This document shows, piece by piece, positions 43,723 through 55,460 of a stretch of 64,000 nt of DNA. The stretch's first letter is position 1, and every line of letters begins with the position of its first letter. Origin of the DNA: Atherix ibis (lineage: Eukaryota > Arthropoda > Insecta > Diptera > Athericidae); the NCBI GenBank assembly GCA_958298945.1, contig OY282609.1:34755212-34819211 (forward strand), given 5' to 3'. The translations under genes were made by a program, and so were the position numbers. A model generated the notes under the pieces. That model was not told the DNA's origin and did no database searches. It saw only the letters and a program-made list of their open reading frames with translations.

Positions 43723-44580
43723 TTGAGTTGTTCGGAGATTAATTTCGTTATTTCCCAACAGAGGACTTAATTGTATTTTTTCACGATTAACTTCATACTT
43801 AAGCTACATAATCATATATATTTTGATAGCTGACATAGCTAGGCTTGCTTGTGAAAAAATCGATTGATTCTGCACAGTAGTTTTTCGTTGGTATCCTTTT
43901 AAATATGGAAAGTGAAAAACTGCATTTTCGGCATATTTTACTTTTTTACTATCGAAAAGATAAAAATGCTGTTCAAACATGAAAAAAATTATCTGATGTT
44001 TGTAGAGAAGATCTCGAAGCTGCACCACGTTCTGTAATTTTTGATCTCGAAGCTGCACCACGTTCTGTAAGGCCAGTTGAAGCTGATGAAGACGCAATAA
44101 ATCCATTAATTGATGCAAACCGGTGAATAACAACTCGTGAGATCGCTGAGAGATTAAATTTATCGAATTCGACCGTTCATGATCATTTGAAATGGTTAGG
44201 TTTGATCTCAAAGCTTGATATATGGGTTCCTCATCATCTTATAGAAAAAAATTTGTGCCGTCGCATTGAAGTTTGTGATTTGCTTCTCAAACGCTAAGAA
44301 AATGATCCAATTTTGAAGCGTATCATCACTGGGGACGAGAAATGAGTTGTCTACAACAATGTTGAACCCAAAACATCCTGGATTAAAAAAGACTTACCGG
44401 CTCAAAGCACGTCGAATGCCAATATTTATTAAAAAAAGATTATGGTATCTGTTTGGTGCGATTTCAAAGCAATCGTTTATTTTAGCTTCTATCGAGCAAC
44501 ACAACGATCAATTCTGAAGTGTACTGTCATCAGTTGGACATTTTGAATGATTCACTTTAAAAAAGGCCAATAAAAAAACT
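43723..44580 (+). pseudogene. mellifera-type mariner, left end and transposase relic
   Basis: Left end TTGAGTTGTTCGGAGATTAA at 43723, preceded by TA. The leader AACAGAGGACTTAATTGTAT is shared with the other mellifera-type copies. Transposase pieces on the plus strand: MESEKLHFRHILLFYYRKDK, a region with a 33-bp direct duplication, LMQTGE/TTREIAERLNLSNSTVHDHL, LDIWVPHHL, RRIEVCDLLLKR, ILKRIITGDEK with a stop in place of Trp, NNVEPKTSWIKKDLPAQSTS and YCHQLDILNDSL, after which it is truncated. No HDNARPH or SPDLAPSD block remains. Confidence 0.8.
44010..44070 (+). repeat. Direct duplication, 28-bp word at 33-bp spacing
   Basis: GATCTCGAAGCTGCACCACG followed by TTCTGTAA occurs at 44010-44037 and again at 44043-44070, inside the mellifera-type relic. 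Relatives have it once. Confidence 0.9.
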
Positions 44581-44616
44581 TTTAAGTTGTTCGGAAAGTA
44601 ATTTCTTTAATTTCGA
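44581..44616 (+). repeat. Second mellifera-type terminal sequence in direct orientation
   Basis: TTTAAGTTGTTCGGAAAGTA then ATTTC at 44581-44605 matches a left end, not the expected inverted right end. So the copy at 43723 has lost its own right end, or a second element started here. Confidence 0.75.
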
Positions 44617-47600
44617 AGTGTTTTTGTGGTAAGTAGTAGGATATTGTATCAGATAAGTGAATAAGTTGGAGAAGGATCACATTCTTTTGCTGTCAGCGTA
44701 AGCCATTCGATTGTAAGATATTTTCAATAACTTAGGAGTACTGTAATTATTTTAATTTGATCTGAAATATTAAGTAAAGTCTGTTTTAGCTAGACTTTAT
44801 TTAATATGCTATATCAAATTGCCTACAATTTTCGCGCAATTGTGAGATCTTATTTCATGTGGAAAATTTTATTTTTAGCAACTGAGACTTGGTTGGTTTG
44901 GTAGTACCTAACCAATTTGTAGATATACCTTACTGAAGGTGGGGGAAAACACTTCATGATTTTATGCAATTATTAATTGAGCACTAGAAAATGTTAAACT
45001 CTCTACTAATAAGTAGAGTAGATAGTGTTAAACTCCTTTACACCATTTACTTGAGACCTTAAATTCAGTGCGTAGTAATTATTTGAGTTTACTTCTTCCA
45101 TTGTTATACTCAATAACAAAAATTAAAAGCTCATCATATTAAAAGTAGATTTTCTTTTTATTAATAGCACCTATTAACTACCTACTTAAAGAATATCTTT
45201 AAATATTAGCTAGCAATTGCAATTTCTTCAAATTATACAACAAAGTCACAGTTATATAATCGTATTTTTTTGTTATTTTTTTTAACCCTAATCCTATTTG
45301 AAAAATGTCCTATTGTAATGTATGCGAGTTATATTATGTACTATTATTAGTGAACAATATATTTTAATTTCTTATAAATTTATTTGAAAAGAGCAAAATT
45401 CCAATCACTTCACCAGATGCTTATGGAGTAGATACATGCAGGGATTAATTTAATAAGTTCATCTACACTACACCCTACCTCCCCCCCCCCAAACCTAAAT
45501 CGCTTTTGGAATGGGATATGTGTGGAACAATAGTTAAACATGTATGATAAAATCTCGATTCGAACATGAATTCGACGAATACAAATACAAATGCATACGT
45601 GTACATATGTATATTCTCTCTCAGAGCATACCGCACGATAAATTCACTGTATTTGGATAAAATTTCAAATCCAATTTGCAATTTGCAAGCACATAACATA
45701 AATTTCATTTAGAGCGCATACATAATTCATGGTTACCTATTTTACGATTATGGGTACATATTAAAATGGGGATATTAAGTGAAAAATTATAAGGAAAATT
45801 CTAATCCGTAAACATTTATCTAACCCCTGCTTCTGACTTCTCTGCTCATTTTACCATCCCATTCACTCCATCCGCAACACCAGGAAATTTTAAAAATCCG
45901 CTACGATGTGTCACCAGAGCCTTTTTTTCTTCCTTCTTTCCATGTCGTCATATTATTCCTTTGCTTCTTATATTATAATATATTTGACACTCATCCGCTG
46001 AACGAGATTCGTTTTTCTCCCCTTCAAAATCTATACCAGTATATATGAATGTACTTAGGATGAAGCAAAACATATTTTAATATAAACACTTTTTCCTTCA
46101 TCCAAGTTTGCCAAAAAAAAAAAAAAATGCTTGTACATAAATTCCTGCGGGTTTTTGACAACATTGTTGAAGTAGTCGACGAGCAATCCGATGATATTTT
46201 TAAATGTAGTCCTTTGACATTGATCTCGGTATACAGCCAAGAAATGAAGGTGTTCTTTTACTACTACTACTACTGATACCAATACTATTACTCTACACTC
46301 TTCTGTTAGGACCTTTTCTTCCTTTTCGTTTTTTTTTTCATCGTCATAATTTTCTTTATCCCCTATTATAATGGATTTTTATTTTTTTCTCTTATATTTT
46401 GTATAACATTTTCATCTTTAAAATATTGAAAGTCACGTAAATTACTTATTATGCGTGATAGAAAATTACATTTCTGTACTATTTTCATATTTACAAGCGA
46501 ATTCATCTGTTTATCTTTTTGCTATAGTTTAAAATGGAAGGTAGGTCCGCATTCTATTTCTCATTTTGCTCTTAAGCTCTATGTAAACAAAGATAAGCAA
46601 TTTTATACCAAACCCTCAGAGCAGTTCTATTGCAGTAACATTGACTCTAGACCCATACTACGAGAGGGAATTTCGAATGTTATTCGTTGCTGAAAAGTGT
46701 TAAAATTATAGAGGTTAATGAAAGCTTTGCGAATATTTTAAATACTCTTGCAATAGAAATCCGTTTTCTTCTGATTGCATAAATATTAATTTAAACACGA
46801 ACACTTTTAAAAAGCAAAGTTGAAATAAATGAAAACGCATAAAATAAACGCTAATAACTTTAACGATTGCAAAAAAAAGGAAGGGAACATTTTAAGATCT
46901 AAAGCGAAGTCTTCGAAACAAAAATTTATCTAACTAGCTAAGGACTGATAAATATTAGCTTTTTCTGTGCAACCCTTTTTCGCGTACGAATTTCTTTAAG
47001 TTTCTTAAAGGTCGATTTTTTTTTCTATAATAATAATAATAATGTCGGTGTAATTTATTAATTTATTCGAAGGCGAAAGCTTTCAAACTTTCTCATGAAT
47101 TTCAGGGTATACTTATTCGTTGCGAATAAATTTCTATAGAACGTGTTGATATTTTAGGTAGGTAGGAGAAGGTGGTGGTTAACTAGTGTACCACGAACCA
47201 AACTTCGCTACAATAAACATCGTGCGGCCACTAATAATTACTTTAGGAGGGGGTTTGGGGGGGGGGGGGGTTGTGGATGCGTTAGTTGGCCTTTAACTCG
47301 TGATTGGATACTCAACTCCCAGACTGGTTTTTATTGAGTACGTACACTGACAGGGCAATATTATCCCAATTTAAGCACTGAATTCTATTTAATAAAGAAA
47401 AATAGGGAAAAAAACATCAAATTCTTTTTGTGTCTATAGCCACAGTGTATCAGTGGGAGTATTCTTTTGTTGATTTTGTTAATGATTTCTATTTTCATTA
47501 CTTGAGCTCTCTTCCACTATCCATACTTCGTCTTGTAGCGCATCTGGTTTGTAATTTTGAAAGTTAAATTAAGGAGTAAGACGCTTTCTATTTAGATCTC

Positions 47601-48386
47601 CCTACTAACCTTGTAGAGATAATGGTAGAAAATGAATGAATTTGAAAATATTAATTTCCAACCAAGATTGAACATTGTGTATTCGGATATGCCCACTTGT
47701 CCGTCCAAAACGAGAATGTTTCGCAACAATATCAATTTACCTTCTTCGGATACAACAATCAATCATGAAAAAGTTATCCTTTACTGAGAAATTATACCAA
47801 TAACAATGATTGTTTATTACACTTTCTTCTACTGTTATTAATTTGTCTACAACTACTACTACTATGACCACTACTACTACTATTCTCATTATTAAAATAA
47901 CAGTAATGACACGTATATTACTATTATTATTACGATTATAATAACACTTTGAATTTTGATTATATTCTATCTAAAATTTAGTCTAATTACAAAATTAAAA
48001 TTGTTTCATATTTTTCGTCTAGGGACTAAATGCTAATTAATTTACATAATTGACAATTTAAAATTTTATAATTAGTTTAGGTCTAATCAAGAATTTGGAA
48101 AAGGATATTTTTGAAATGGAATCAAGCCCTCTGTTAATATTATAGATACAAAATTACAATTCGAGGTGCCAGATTTGCTGAACGGAATAAATAACTCAGT
48201 CGATCTTGACTTTTGTGATATGGCTGTTCACATATCATCTTTAAAAAACTTTTTTCATTAGTACTTTCTCCATCCAAATAGAATAATAAGTCCCCTTATC
48301 ATCAAAGAGTCGTAATATCACCCACCAATTTATTTCATTACCAAACAAGTTTCGAAATTATGCACCTTCCTGTGTTGATGCATATA
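44617..48386. other. Long sequence without recognised gene
   Basis: About 3.8 kb with no transposon piece recognised, the longest such stretch in the window. Contains a C-run at 45480-45490, (TAC)n near 46259-46275 and 47851-47881, and a G-run cluster at 47247-47270. ORFs at 45475-45708 (-), 46055-46282 (-) and 46451-46693 (+) were examined and show no domain, signal peptide or good splice context. Confidence 0.5.
47247..47270 (+). other. G-rich cluster (possible G-quadruplex)
   Basis: AGGAGGGGGTTTGGGGGGGG and further G residues: one run of 5 and one of about 13 on the plus strand. Could form a G-quadruplex; could also be a simple homopolymer with assembly length error. Confidence 0.6.
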
Positions 48387-48419
48387 CGAGGGTCATTCAA
48401 CAAGTACTTAGCTACAAAA

Positions 48420-49481
48420 GAAAAACGAAAATTTTGGAAAGGTGGCAATTTATTTTTCCACATAATCTTCGATGCTCTAACTTTTTTAACCCGTCCAAAA
48501 AATACATTTTCTCGAGGTAAGCAAAATAGGCCTCCGTGGCGACGATGACCTCCTCATTCGACCCAAATCTATTCCCGGCGAGTGATTTTTTCAGGTTTGG
48601 AAACAAAAAGTAGTCACAGGGGCCCAAATCTGGAGAGTACGGTGGATGGGGCAGCAATTCGTAGCGCAATTCGACCAATTTGGCCATGGCGACGGCGGAG
48701 GTGTGTTGTCGTGTTAGAACAGCACTTTTTTCTTCGCAAAGCGGGCCGCTTTTTCTTCAATTCGACGTCAAATCGGCCCAATAAGTCAACATAGTAGCGC
48801 CCCGTGATTGTTTTACCCTTCTCGAGGTAATCGATGTGGATCACACCTTGTGAATCCCAGAAAACGGTGGCCATTACCTTTCCGGCCGATCGAACAGTTT
48901 TCGACTTCTTCGGAGCACGTTCGCCGGGTGAAGTCCACTGTTTCGCCTGTTCCTTGGTCTCTGGTATGTACCAGTGAATCCATGTTTCGTCGACGGTCAC
49001 GAAACGACGCAAGAACTCCGCTGGATTGCGCTGGAACAGCGCCAAACACGTCGCCGATGTGGTCTCACGATTGCGCTTGTTTTCCGATGTGAGCAAACGT
49101 GGCACCCATCGCGCCGACAGCTTTCTCATGCCCTGTGGGCATCGCAGTAGGAACGGTGCATCATATTCTTCGTGTAGAATATGATGCACCGTTCCTACTG
49201 CGATGCCCACAGTCTCAGCTATCTCGTGAACCTTCAATCTACGGTCTGCCAAGACGATTTTTAACGTTTTCCTCCGTAGCAGCCGTTTTCGGGGCACCTG
49301 GGCGTGGCTCATCAAAAACCGACGTGCGGCCACGAACAAACTCGTTGAACCAATTCTTGACGGTCGCCATCGAAGGAGAAGAGTCACCATACACAGCATC
49401 CAAGCGATCTTTGATTTTACTGCGCGTTTTCCCTTCCAAAAACAAGAATCTAATCACCGAACGATATTGTTCTTTTTCCAT
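48420..49481 (-). pseudogene. irritans-type mariner transposase with frameshifts and hairpin insertion
   Basis: Start at 49481 (MEKEQYRSVIRFLFLEGKT). First HTH complete: MATVKNWFNEFVRGRTS, which is missing in the 16038 copy. After ATEENVKN a small deletion shifts frame; the second frame gives VLADRRLKVHEIAETVGIAV, then HHILHEE followed by the foreign piece YDAPFLLRCPQG (translation of an inverted self-copy, see 49134-49211), then MRKLSARWVPRLL, NPAEFLRRFVTVDETWIHWY (first Asp) and GKVMATVFWDSQGVIHIDYL. Around 48715 deletions destroy the HDNAPAHT block (NTTTHLRRRHG remains). A third frame has YSPDLGPCDYFLFPNLKK (third Asp) and ends early, losing KCIKLKGDYVEK. Inactive. Confidence 0.9.
49134..49211. 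repeat. Perfect 36-bp hairpin inside an irritans-type transposase
   Basis: Left arm 49134-49169 (TGTGGGCATCGCAGTAGGAA and on), loop 49170-49175 (TCGTGT), right arm 49176-49211, no mismatches. The sibling at 16038 has only the right-arm sequence here (GCCCAGTTCTTCGTGTAGAA), so the left arm is an insertion copied from the opposite strand of the right arm. It stays in frame (adds 13 codons). Confidence 0.95.
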
Positions 49482-49689
49482 TTTTGTGCAACCGACCGAC
49501 ACGCTCGCTTTCAAAGGCTCTCAAAACAAAACTAATGAAGGGAATCTACTGAAACTTTGACAGTAGGCTACTTAAAGAATGTACTGCACGATGGTAATTT
49601 TTTGTGTGATAGCAGTTCCATCGGGCGGTGAGGCTAAGTACCCTCGTATTCTTTGTAGAGTGAATAAGCCTCTAAGTATTCAAAATCCG

Positions 49690-50080
49690 CTAAAAAGATA
49701 TTTAACGATTCGAAGTGTTTCGCGAGAGAACACTTTCCAGACAGAACACGAGTTGTAAATCCTGCCAGCTGAAAGAGACTAGCTGTCACTACCAAGCATC
49801 GAAGAAACGACAAAAGTTGTCTTTCGACTGAAGCACCACAAATCGCCCGATGTTGACAGGATCACCAGCTAACTGGTTAAGTACGAATGAGACTTGGGTT
49901 CTCAGCAAAAACTATTGCGAACTATTGTCCGCATTTGAGGAGAAGATCCTTCAAAAATTTATTGGCCCTTTACATGAGAATGAACGATTCCGTGGCTTAT
50001 TTAATGACAAGATCCTGCAGAGTTACCGCAAAGGATCAGTTGTGAGTTAAGCTAAGCTCAACAGACTGTTGTATGGATGA
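49690..50080 (+). pseudogene. RTE-type LINE reverse transcriptase, two blocks joined by deletion
   Basis: In one frame near 49825-49885 the sequence reads RLKHHKSPDVDRITS then LVKYE, matching the entry block of RTE-clade RT (LKNxKSPGxDGIxxELLKY). The next frame continues NETWVLSKNYCELLSAFEEK then ILQKFIGPLHENERFR, matching the C-terminal ETWVLSKxxxxLLSAFERKI block. The palm, including the FADD box, is missing. Same family as 38600-39060. Confidence 0.78.
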
Positions 50081-52609
50081 AAAATTGGGATAAAATGGGA
50101 ACGAAATTGATTAGTTTTACAACCGAACATTCAATTTAGATTATTTTCACTATATTGTGTTCAATTTAAATTTTGTCAATTATGTTGCATTTTTAAAGTA
50201 AATTTAAATTTCTTTTTACCTATGACAGAACCTAATTTTTTCCATGCATATAGCTATATTTTTCAGTTTCATAAATTTACGTTAAATTTAATAAAATATT
50301 TGCCTTTAATTAAATTAAATATATTTATGGTCTTTTGTATTTCTGATAAATTTATTTTTAGTATCCCCTAAAAGAATATTTTCTGATTTTTTTATGTGGC
50401 AACATAATTGATGTTTTTTAAATAAAATATATTTTAATAACGTTAGATTTTAATAACACATGTTATTAAACAAAACAAAAAATTGAAAACTCTCCGTGGC
50501 ATTCGTCTATAAACTGTGAAACTTCAATAATAAATAACAAAATATATAAATTATATTAAATGTAGGAGATTTTGTCAACGTAATGCAATGAGAAATAGAG
50601 AAAGACTGGCATTTGGCTTGAATGTTTATTAAATTTTGGGCATGCCACGCCATCTATTGAATTTTGTATTGAAGTCATCAAGAAATGAAGTGTTTCGGAT
50701 AAGAGTAGTTTACGTGCTAAATGTTATTGAATCAATTTTCTTGTTAAAGATTTGCTATAGAACTTCACGAATAGATTTTCTCGATGCAATGAAGTCTCAC
50801 CATTTTGTATTTCGTATGAATGTTTGTCTATCTATGAGTGGGCAAATCAAATCGAGTGAAACACTAATCCGAGATTGTGTTCGAAGCAAACTAAATAAGC
50901 AACAAAATAATCTGCTCGGAATATATGAACATAATGTGTAGGACGAATTGAAAACTGCCATATTTATGCTCAAATAGGAAAAATGTGTGCATACCAAAAT
51001 GTACTCAAAAAGAATAAATAGTTCAATCTCTTCCTTTGGGGGAATGAAACAGTTATTGGCTATTATTCGCTAAAAAGGAATCTAAAGGATGTATACGGAA
51101 TATTGTTCTTATTGCAAAAGTAGCAATCGAAAACAACCGTGATCGAAACGAATGCGCATAAGTGTGTACGTGGTCACGGAGATGAACTAAGAAGCTATTC
51201 GGTACCATATATTATAAAAAAAAATAAAAAAATGTCCTTTTTAAATACGCAATAGCATGCCGATGTACTTTCTTGAATAAGATAACCAAAATAGACTAGC
51301 TACCACTTTATTAACAAATTTGAATTGATAGCCATTAAGAGGAGTGTAAATATCGAAACGCAAAAACAAAACCTTTCCAATAAGTGAAATGGTGACGAAA
51401 AGGACTTTTAATAATGTATTAGACAACATTTCAATAATTAACAGGTCTGTGAACTATCACAAGTTGGAATATTTTTTCAAGCTAGGCGCACACAACTGTA
51501 TGCAAGGTAAGCGCATTATATGTTACAATATAAAATACGTTAATCATATTTAATCGTTTCTATAGAACAGAATCTTCATTACAACACATATATTTATTGT
51601 TGGATACTTTGAAAAATATTCTATTTATTAAACAGATTTATTTTCGAAAACAAGTATAATTTTTTTTTAAGTTTCTTCGTTTATCCAAAAAAAAAATATT
51701 TGATTTCAAATCCTTCGTTTTCCACGTCAATTCTTTTAAACCAATTTTAATAAATAATTGGCAGGAAATTTATCAAAATTTTAATTAATTACGTAAGCGA
51801 TGTACAATATTATATAAAGTTGATAGGATAATTTCGACCGATTTGGTTGTGTTTTATTTTCAATCATTTGAAATAAAAAAATTTATAAAGGACCAACCCC
51901 TATCAAGTGATATTTAAAGCTCCAAAGAACGGGTGTATTAAGAAATGGAAAGGGTGTATTAACAATTTTTTTTAAAAAAGTATCTTACATCTATGAACGA
52001 ATTGATTAGTAATTTTTCAAAGTATATCAACATGATCTAGAAACTTTAGGAGAGGATTTAGGAAAAAAGCTTATAGTACATCTTATATGAATATTTTAAA
52101 TATATTAACTTTCTAAAAATTAATTTATATATTAAGAGTCATAATAACTCTATAAAAAAGAGCAGTTTGACCTCCGATTTACTAATAATTCAATAATTTT
52201 TTATTATTACAAAGGACTAACTCATCTCTGCAAAATATTGTTTTTCTCGTTGATTGTCTCTATGGTGACTAATGACTCAGGAAAAATAAGAAAGTATAAA
52301 TCTATCTTATAAGTTGGAAAAAAAACAAGGAAATGAAGAATAATTTAACATTTAAAAATTCTAGTTCATTGCTTGAATAAAAACTCATTTAATTGTTGGA
52401 TATTCTATGATTGCTGATTTATTTGATAGAACAAAATATTTCTATCAAGTTACAAGGTCAATGGGAGACTTTTTTCATCTATTTTGTAAAATATATTTTA
52501 ACACTTGTCATTTAGGCAAGTATTGACAAATACCAACATTTATTAATTTCGAGGTGTTCTTTCGAATTGTCTGCCATAACAACATGTCATATTTTACGGG
52601 TGGATTCAA
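50081..52609. other. AT-rich sequence without recognised gene
   Basis: About 2.5 kb. The ORF at 50636-50941 (+, 101 codons) is the longest; it has no recognised domain and weak composition support, so it is not called. Confidence 0.5.
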
Positions 52610-52968
52610 ATCCTTACAAAATTCTTATCACGTGAAAATAAAGCCGTTGGACCATCGCAAATCTTTGCATTTACTAATTTTACTTTGAAACATCTTAAGA
52701 ATGGTGCTGATTTTTCCAAGAAAATTATCTTCTTAGATGAGGTGTATTTTCATCTCTTTGGATCGGTGAATAAACGAAATTGACTATACTGGGCTGAAGC
52801 CAATCCAAAAATTATTTACGAGGAACTTTTACATTCCAAAAGTGCGATCATCGACGGTCCTTTTTTTTCAAAATAATGAAGGAGTTACCGTTACTATAAA
52901 TGTTGAGCAGTGCAGATCACCGATAACGAATTTCTTGTAGCCTAAATTGGAAGATATTGATTTAACAA
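52610..52968 (+). pseudogene. DD41D transposase fragment fused to an R1-type LINE
   Basis: The plus strand in several frames: VKIKPLDHRKS, a KIIFLDEVYFHLFGSVNKRN-like first-Asp block (52720-52780), EANPKIIYEELLH, EGVTVTINVEQCRSPITNFL and PKLEDIDLTNIFQ. In relatives the next residues are QDGATCHTA; instead the sequence changes at about 52968 to an R1-type LINE. The downstream part of the transposase was not found after the LINE. Confidence 0.7.
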
Positions 52969-54510
52969 ATATATTCCAAGCAATAAGAAACAACGGCCGA
53001 GCATCAGTCCACTGGTGGAACCCGACCATCGCCCTACACCGGCGAGCATGCCTTAAGGCAAGACGGACCTACGAAGAGAAAAGGCGCCTTCTTAGCTACG
53101 CCATCAACTCGAGTAAACGAGATTGTTGAAAGGAACTCTGCGCGGAAGTGGACCGGGACCCGTGGGGCAGACCGTATAAGACGGTCAGGCATAGGATTAA
53201 AAGCCTACTCGCAACAAAACCAACCTGTCCCAACATGCTGCACAGAATAGTAGAACATCTGTTTCCGGTGAAACCAGAACTCCCCGACTACCACCCGTAG
53301 GATGAAGAAGTGGAAATTCCCGGAGTGACCATGGAAGACCTCACAAGGGCCTGCACTAGATTGCAGAATGGCAAGGTACCAGGACCAAGCGGCATACCCA
53401 AAATCGCACTGAAGAGTGCAATTGCCGCCAGGCCACACATGTTCATAAGCATGTACGACGCCTGCCTGCGGCAAGGCGTATTTCCGACTCGATGGAAGCA
53501 ATAAAGATTGGTTATTATCCCGAAAGGGAAGAAACCACCGGACGAACCAGCATCCTATCGTCCACTCTGCATGCTGGATTCGGACGCGAAGAACTTGGAG
53601 CGGATAGTGGTCGACAGATTGGAGCATTACATCGATCCTTAACTTTCCGAATTCCAATTCGGATTCAGAAAGGGGAGATCGACCATCGACGCGCTGGAAC
53701 TCGTCACGAACATCGCAAAGGAAGCCATCTCAGGAAGGAGATGGAAAGGCGGTTCCAAAAAGTATTGCCTCATTGTCACTCTGGATATCAAGAATGCGTT
53801 TGAATCGGCCCGCTGGGACCGAGTCTTGGAGGCTCTTGAGAACATGGGGGTGCCCTACTACCTACGGAGGATGAGCAGATCATACTTCAGTGACCGACTA
53901 CTACACTACGAGACGGAGGATGGACCATCAGAGTATGGGGTCACGGGAGGGGTACCTCAGGGCTCTATCCTGGAGCCACTCTTGTGGAACGTTATGTACG
54001 ACGGCATACTCCATCTGGAGTAGCGGTTGTCCTTGTAGCCAAACACCTGGAGGAACTGGAAGCCGCATTCTCTACCATCATCCGGAGGATACAACAGTGG
54101 ATGACATCGACAGATCAGTCTTTGGCGGAAAATTAGACCGAGGAACTCCTTGTGAGTAGCGGAAAAAAAATGGGAAGTCGGGTATTACATCACCCAACTC
54201 TTGAGTGGGCATGGATGCTTTCGGGCTTACTTGCACAGATTCAAGAGAACTGACTCCCCAAACTGTCATCACTGCCGCGATGTGTATTCTTCCAATGCCC
54301 CTTCTACGAGGCGATACGGGCAGATCTGAAGAAAAATCTGGACCGTTCCATCAGTCCAGAAAACATAGTGGAGTGCATGCTAAAGAGCCTATCGGCTTGG
54401 AACAGAATTGCAGAGTACGCGGAATCTTTAATCAAGGATCTTCGGGCAACGTACGAAGAATAGGCCGCGAGGCGTCATTATATCGGGACAGTAGTAATAG
54501 CAAATAAGAA
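52968..54510 (+). pseudogene. R1-type LINE ORF2, 5'-truncated, with deletions
   Basis: Plus strand across frames. Connector: ASVHWWNPTIALHRRACLKA, RTYEEKRRLLSYAIN, DPWGRPYKTVRHRIKS. RT: TRACTRLQNGKVPGPSGIPK, then VIIPKGKKPPDEPASYRPLC (frame change near 53505), LSEFQFGFRKGRSTIDALEL, CLIVTLDIKNAFESARWDRV (first catalytic Asp), GVTGGVPQGSILEPLLWNVM, then VLVAKHLEELEAAFSTIIRR. The FADD box is missing: a deletion joins DGILHLE to VLVAKHLEEL. A second deletion leads to YYITQLLSGHGCFRAYLHRF then SPNCHHCRDV, the C-terminal CCHC zinc-finger region of R1-type ORF2. Markedly GC-richer than its surroundings. Dead on arrival or by decay. Confidence 0.88.
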
Positions 54511-55460
54511 CGCCCCGGCGAAGTAGTATTTACAAAGAATGCTGCCGGGGAACCATCGATACGGGAGCAAGACTAGAGGTACAGGTAGGTTTTAGCGAGG
54601 CAAAAATCCCGCATAACTCGCCTGGCAGGTAGAAGGTCTTCCAGGCGAGTATCTTTTGAAGATTTCCCCCTGAACCTCATCAATCTAAACTTATCCGCCC
54701 CCGCGGAGGGATGGTATATAAAGGTTTATTTATCATCCTGAAGACAGCAATATTTTATGGTATTAATATACTATATATATCACATAATGGTGGTGCATGA
54801 ACAAAATGAAGGGGTGCTTATATTTATATATGCACAAAATGATGGAAAGATGGTGGATGAGTACTGAAGAAATAGAGAGTGTAAAAAGGCCAGCAGGTTA
54901 TAAGATTGCTGCCCACTGCTCACTGAGCGGGGTACAGACCTGAAGTACTCTAATAAAAAAAGAAGGTACCACGGGAACCGAGTTGCCCGACAGAACGAAG
55001 TTCAAACATGAAACAGATCTTTCAGGTCTTGGCGTTGAAGCTGCATTTTGAAAGCATAATATTCGTCTATATGCTAATGCAAGTAGAGTCGAACCTGTTG
55101 TTCTGTGGAGTGAATGAATTAGTTCTGTGCTCGGTTATTGGAGAGGTTGCTTAGGCATTCACGTGGTGGCTGGGGTTGACACCCATATCGCGGGTACAAT
55201 CTACGGATCGCGGAAGGGAGATAACTGGCAAAAGTAGCAATACTTTGCACTTATCTCGGGCGATGTCACTGCTTATGACATCAGAGGTTTAAGATAGGCC
55301 TCGCCACAAGCAGTTGGGGTAATCAGCTTATAAATGATTACTTACTGCTAAACAATTCAGTTAATTGGTTAGTACTTCAGTTATGGTTGCGCTGATTGAG
55401 CGTATCGTATCTCAATCCCAATGGTCGTGGGCGACCGGTGTTATTTTGTCTTATGACGCG
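54511..55460 (+). repeat. R1-type LINE 3' region, copy B
   Basis: Non-coding continuation of the R1-type remnant. Shares blocks with copy A (18400-19080) and copy C (63440-63610): CTGAGCGGGGTACAGACC, GGTACCACGGGAACC, ACGTGGTGGCTGGGGTTGAC, ACCCATATCGCGGGTACAAT, TTATCTCGGGC, GATTGAGCGTATC and CTCAATCCCAATGGTCGTGG. Its position behind the ORF2 remnant is what ties this repeat to R1-type elements. No long poly-A tail, as is usual for R1-type LINEs. Confidence 0.7.

Larger units (their letters stand above)
48387..49646 (-). mobile_element. irritans-type mariner, close sibling of the 16038 copy
   Basis: 1260 bp. Left TIR CGAGGGTCATTCAACAAGTA at 48387 with TA at 48385-48386. The right end is GAGGCTAAGTACCCTCG ending at 49646, with TA at 49647-49648. 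Compared with the 16038 copy, 12 bases (CTTGTTGAATGA) are missing from inside the right TIR, which should block transposase binding at that end. Very similar to 16038 over most of its length. Confidence 0.93.

Noticed and set aside
45475..45708. Minus ORF of 77 codons ending in a Gly run
   Set aside because: The Gly run comes from a C homopolymer; no signal peptide or domain.
46055..46282. Minus ORF of 75 codons (LAVYRDQCQRTTFKNIIG...)
   Set aside because: Partly encoded by a TAC repeat and a T homopolymer; no known family and no splice sites in a sensible position.
50636..50941. Plus ORF of 101 codons
   Set aside because: Longest ORF in its region, but no family resemblance, unremarkable start context and no splice donor at its end.
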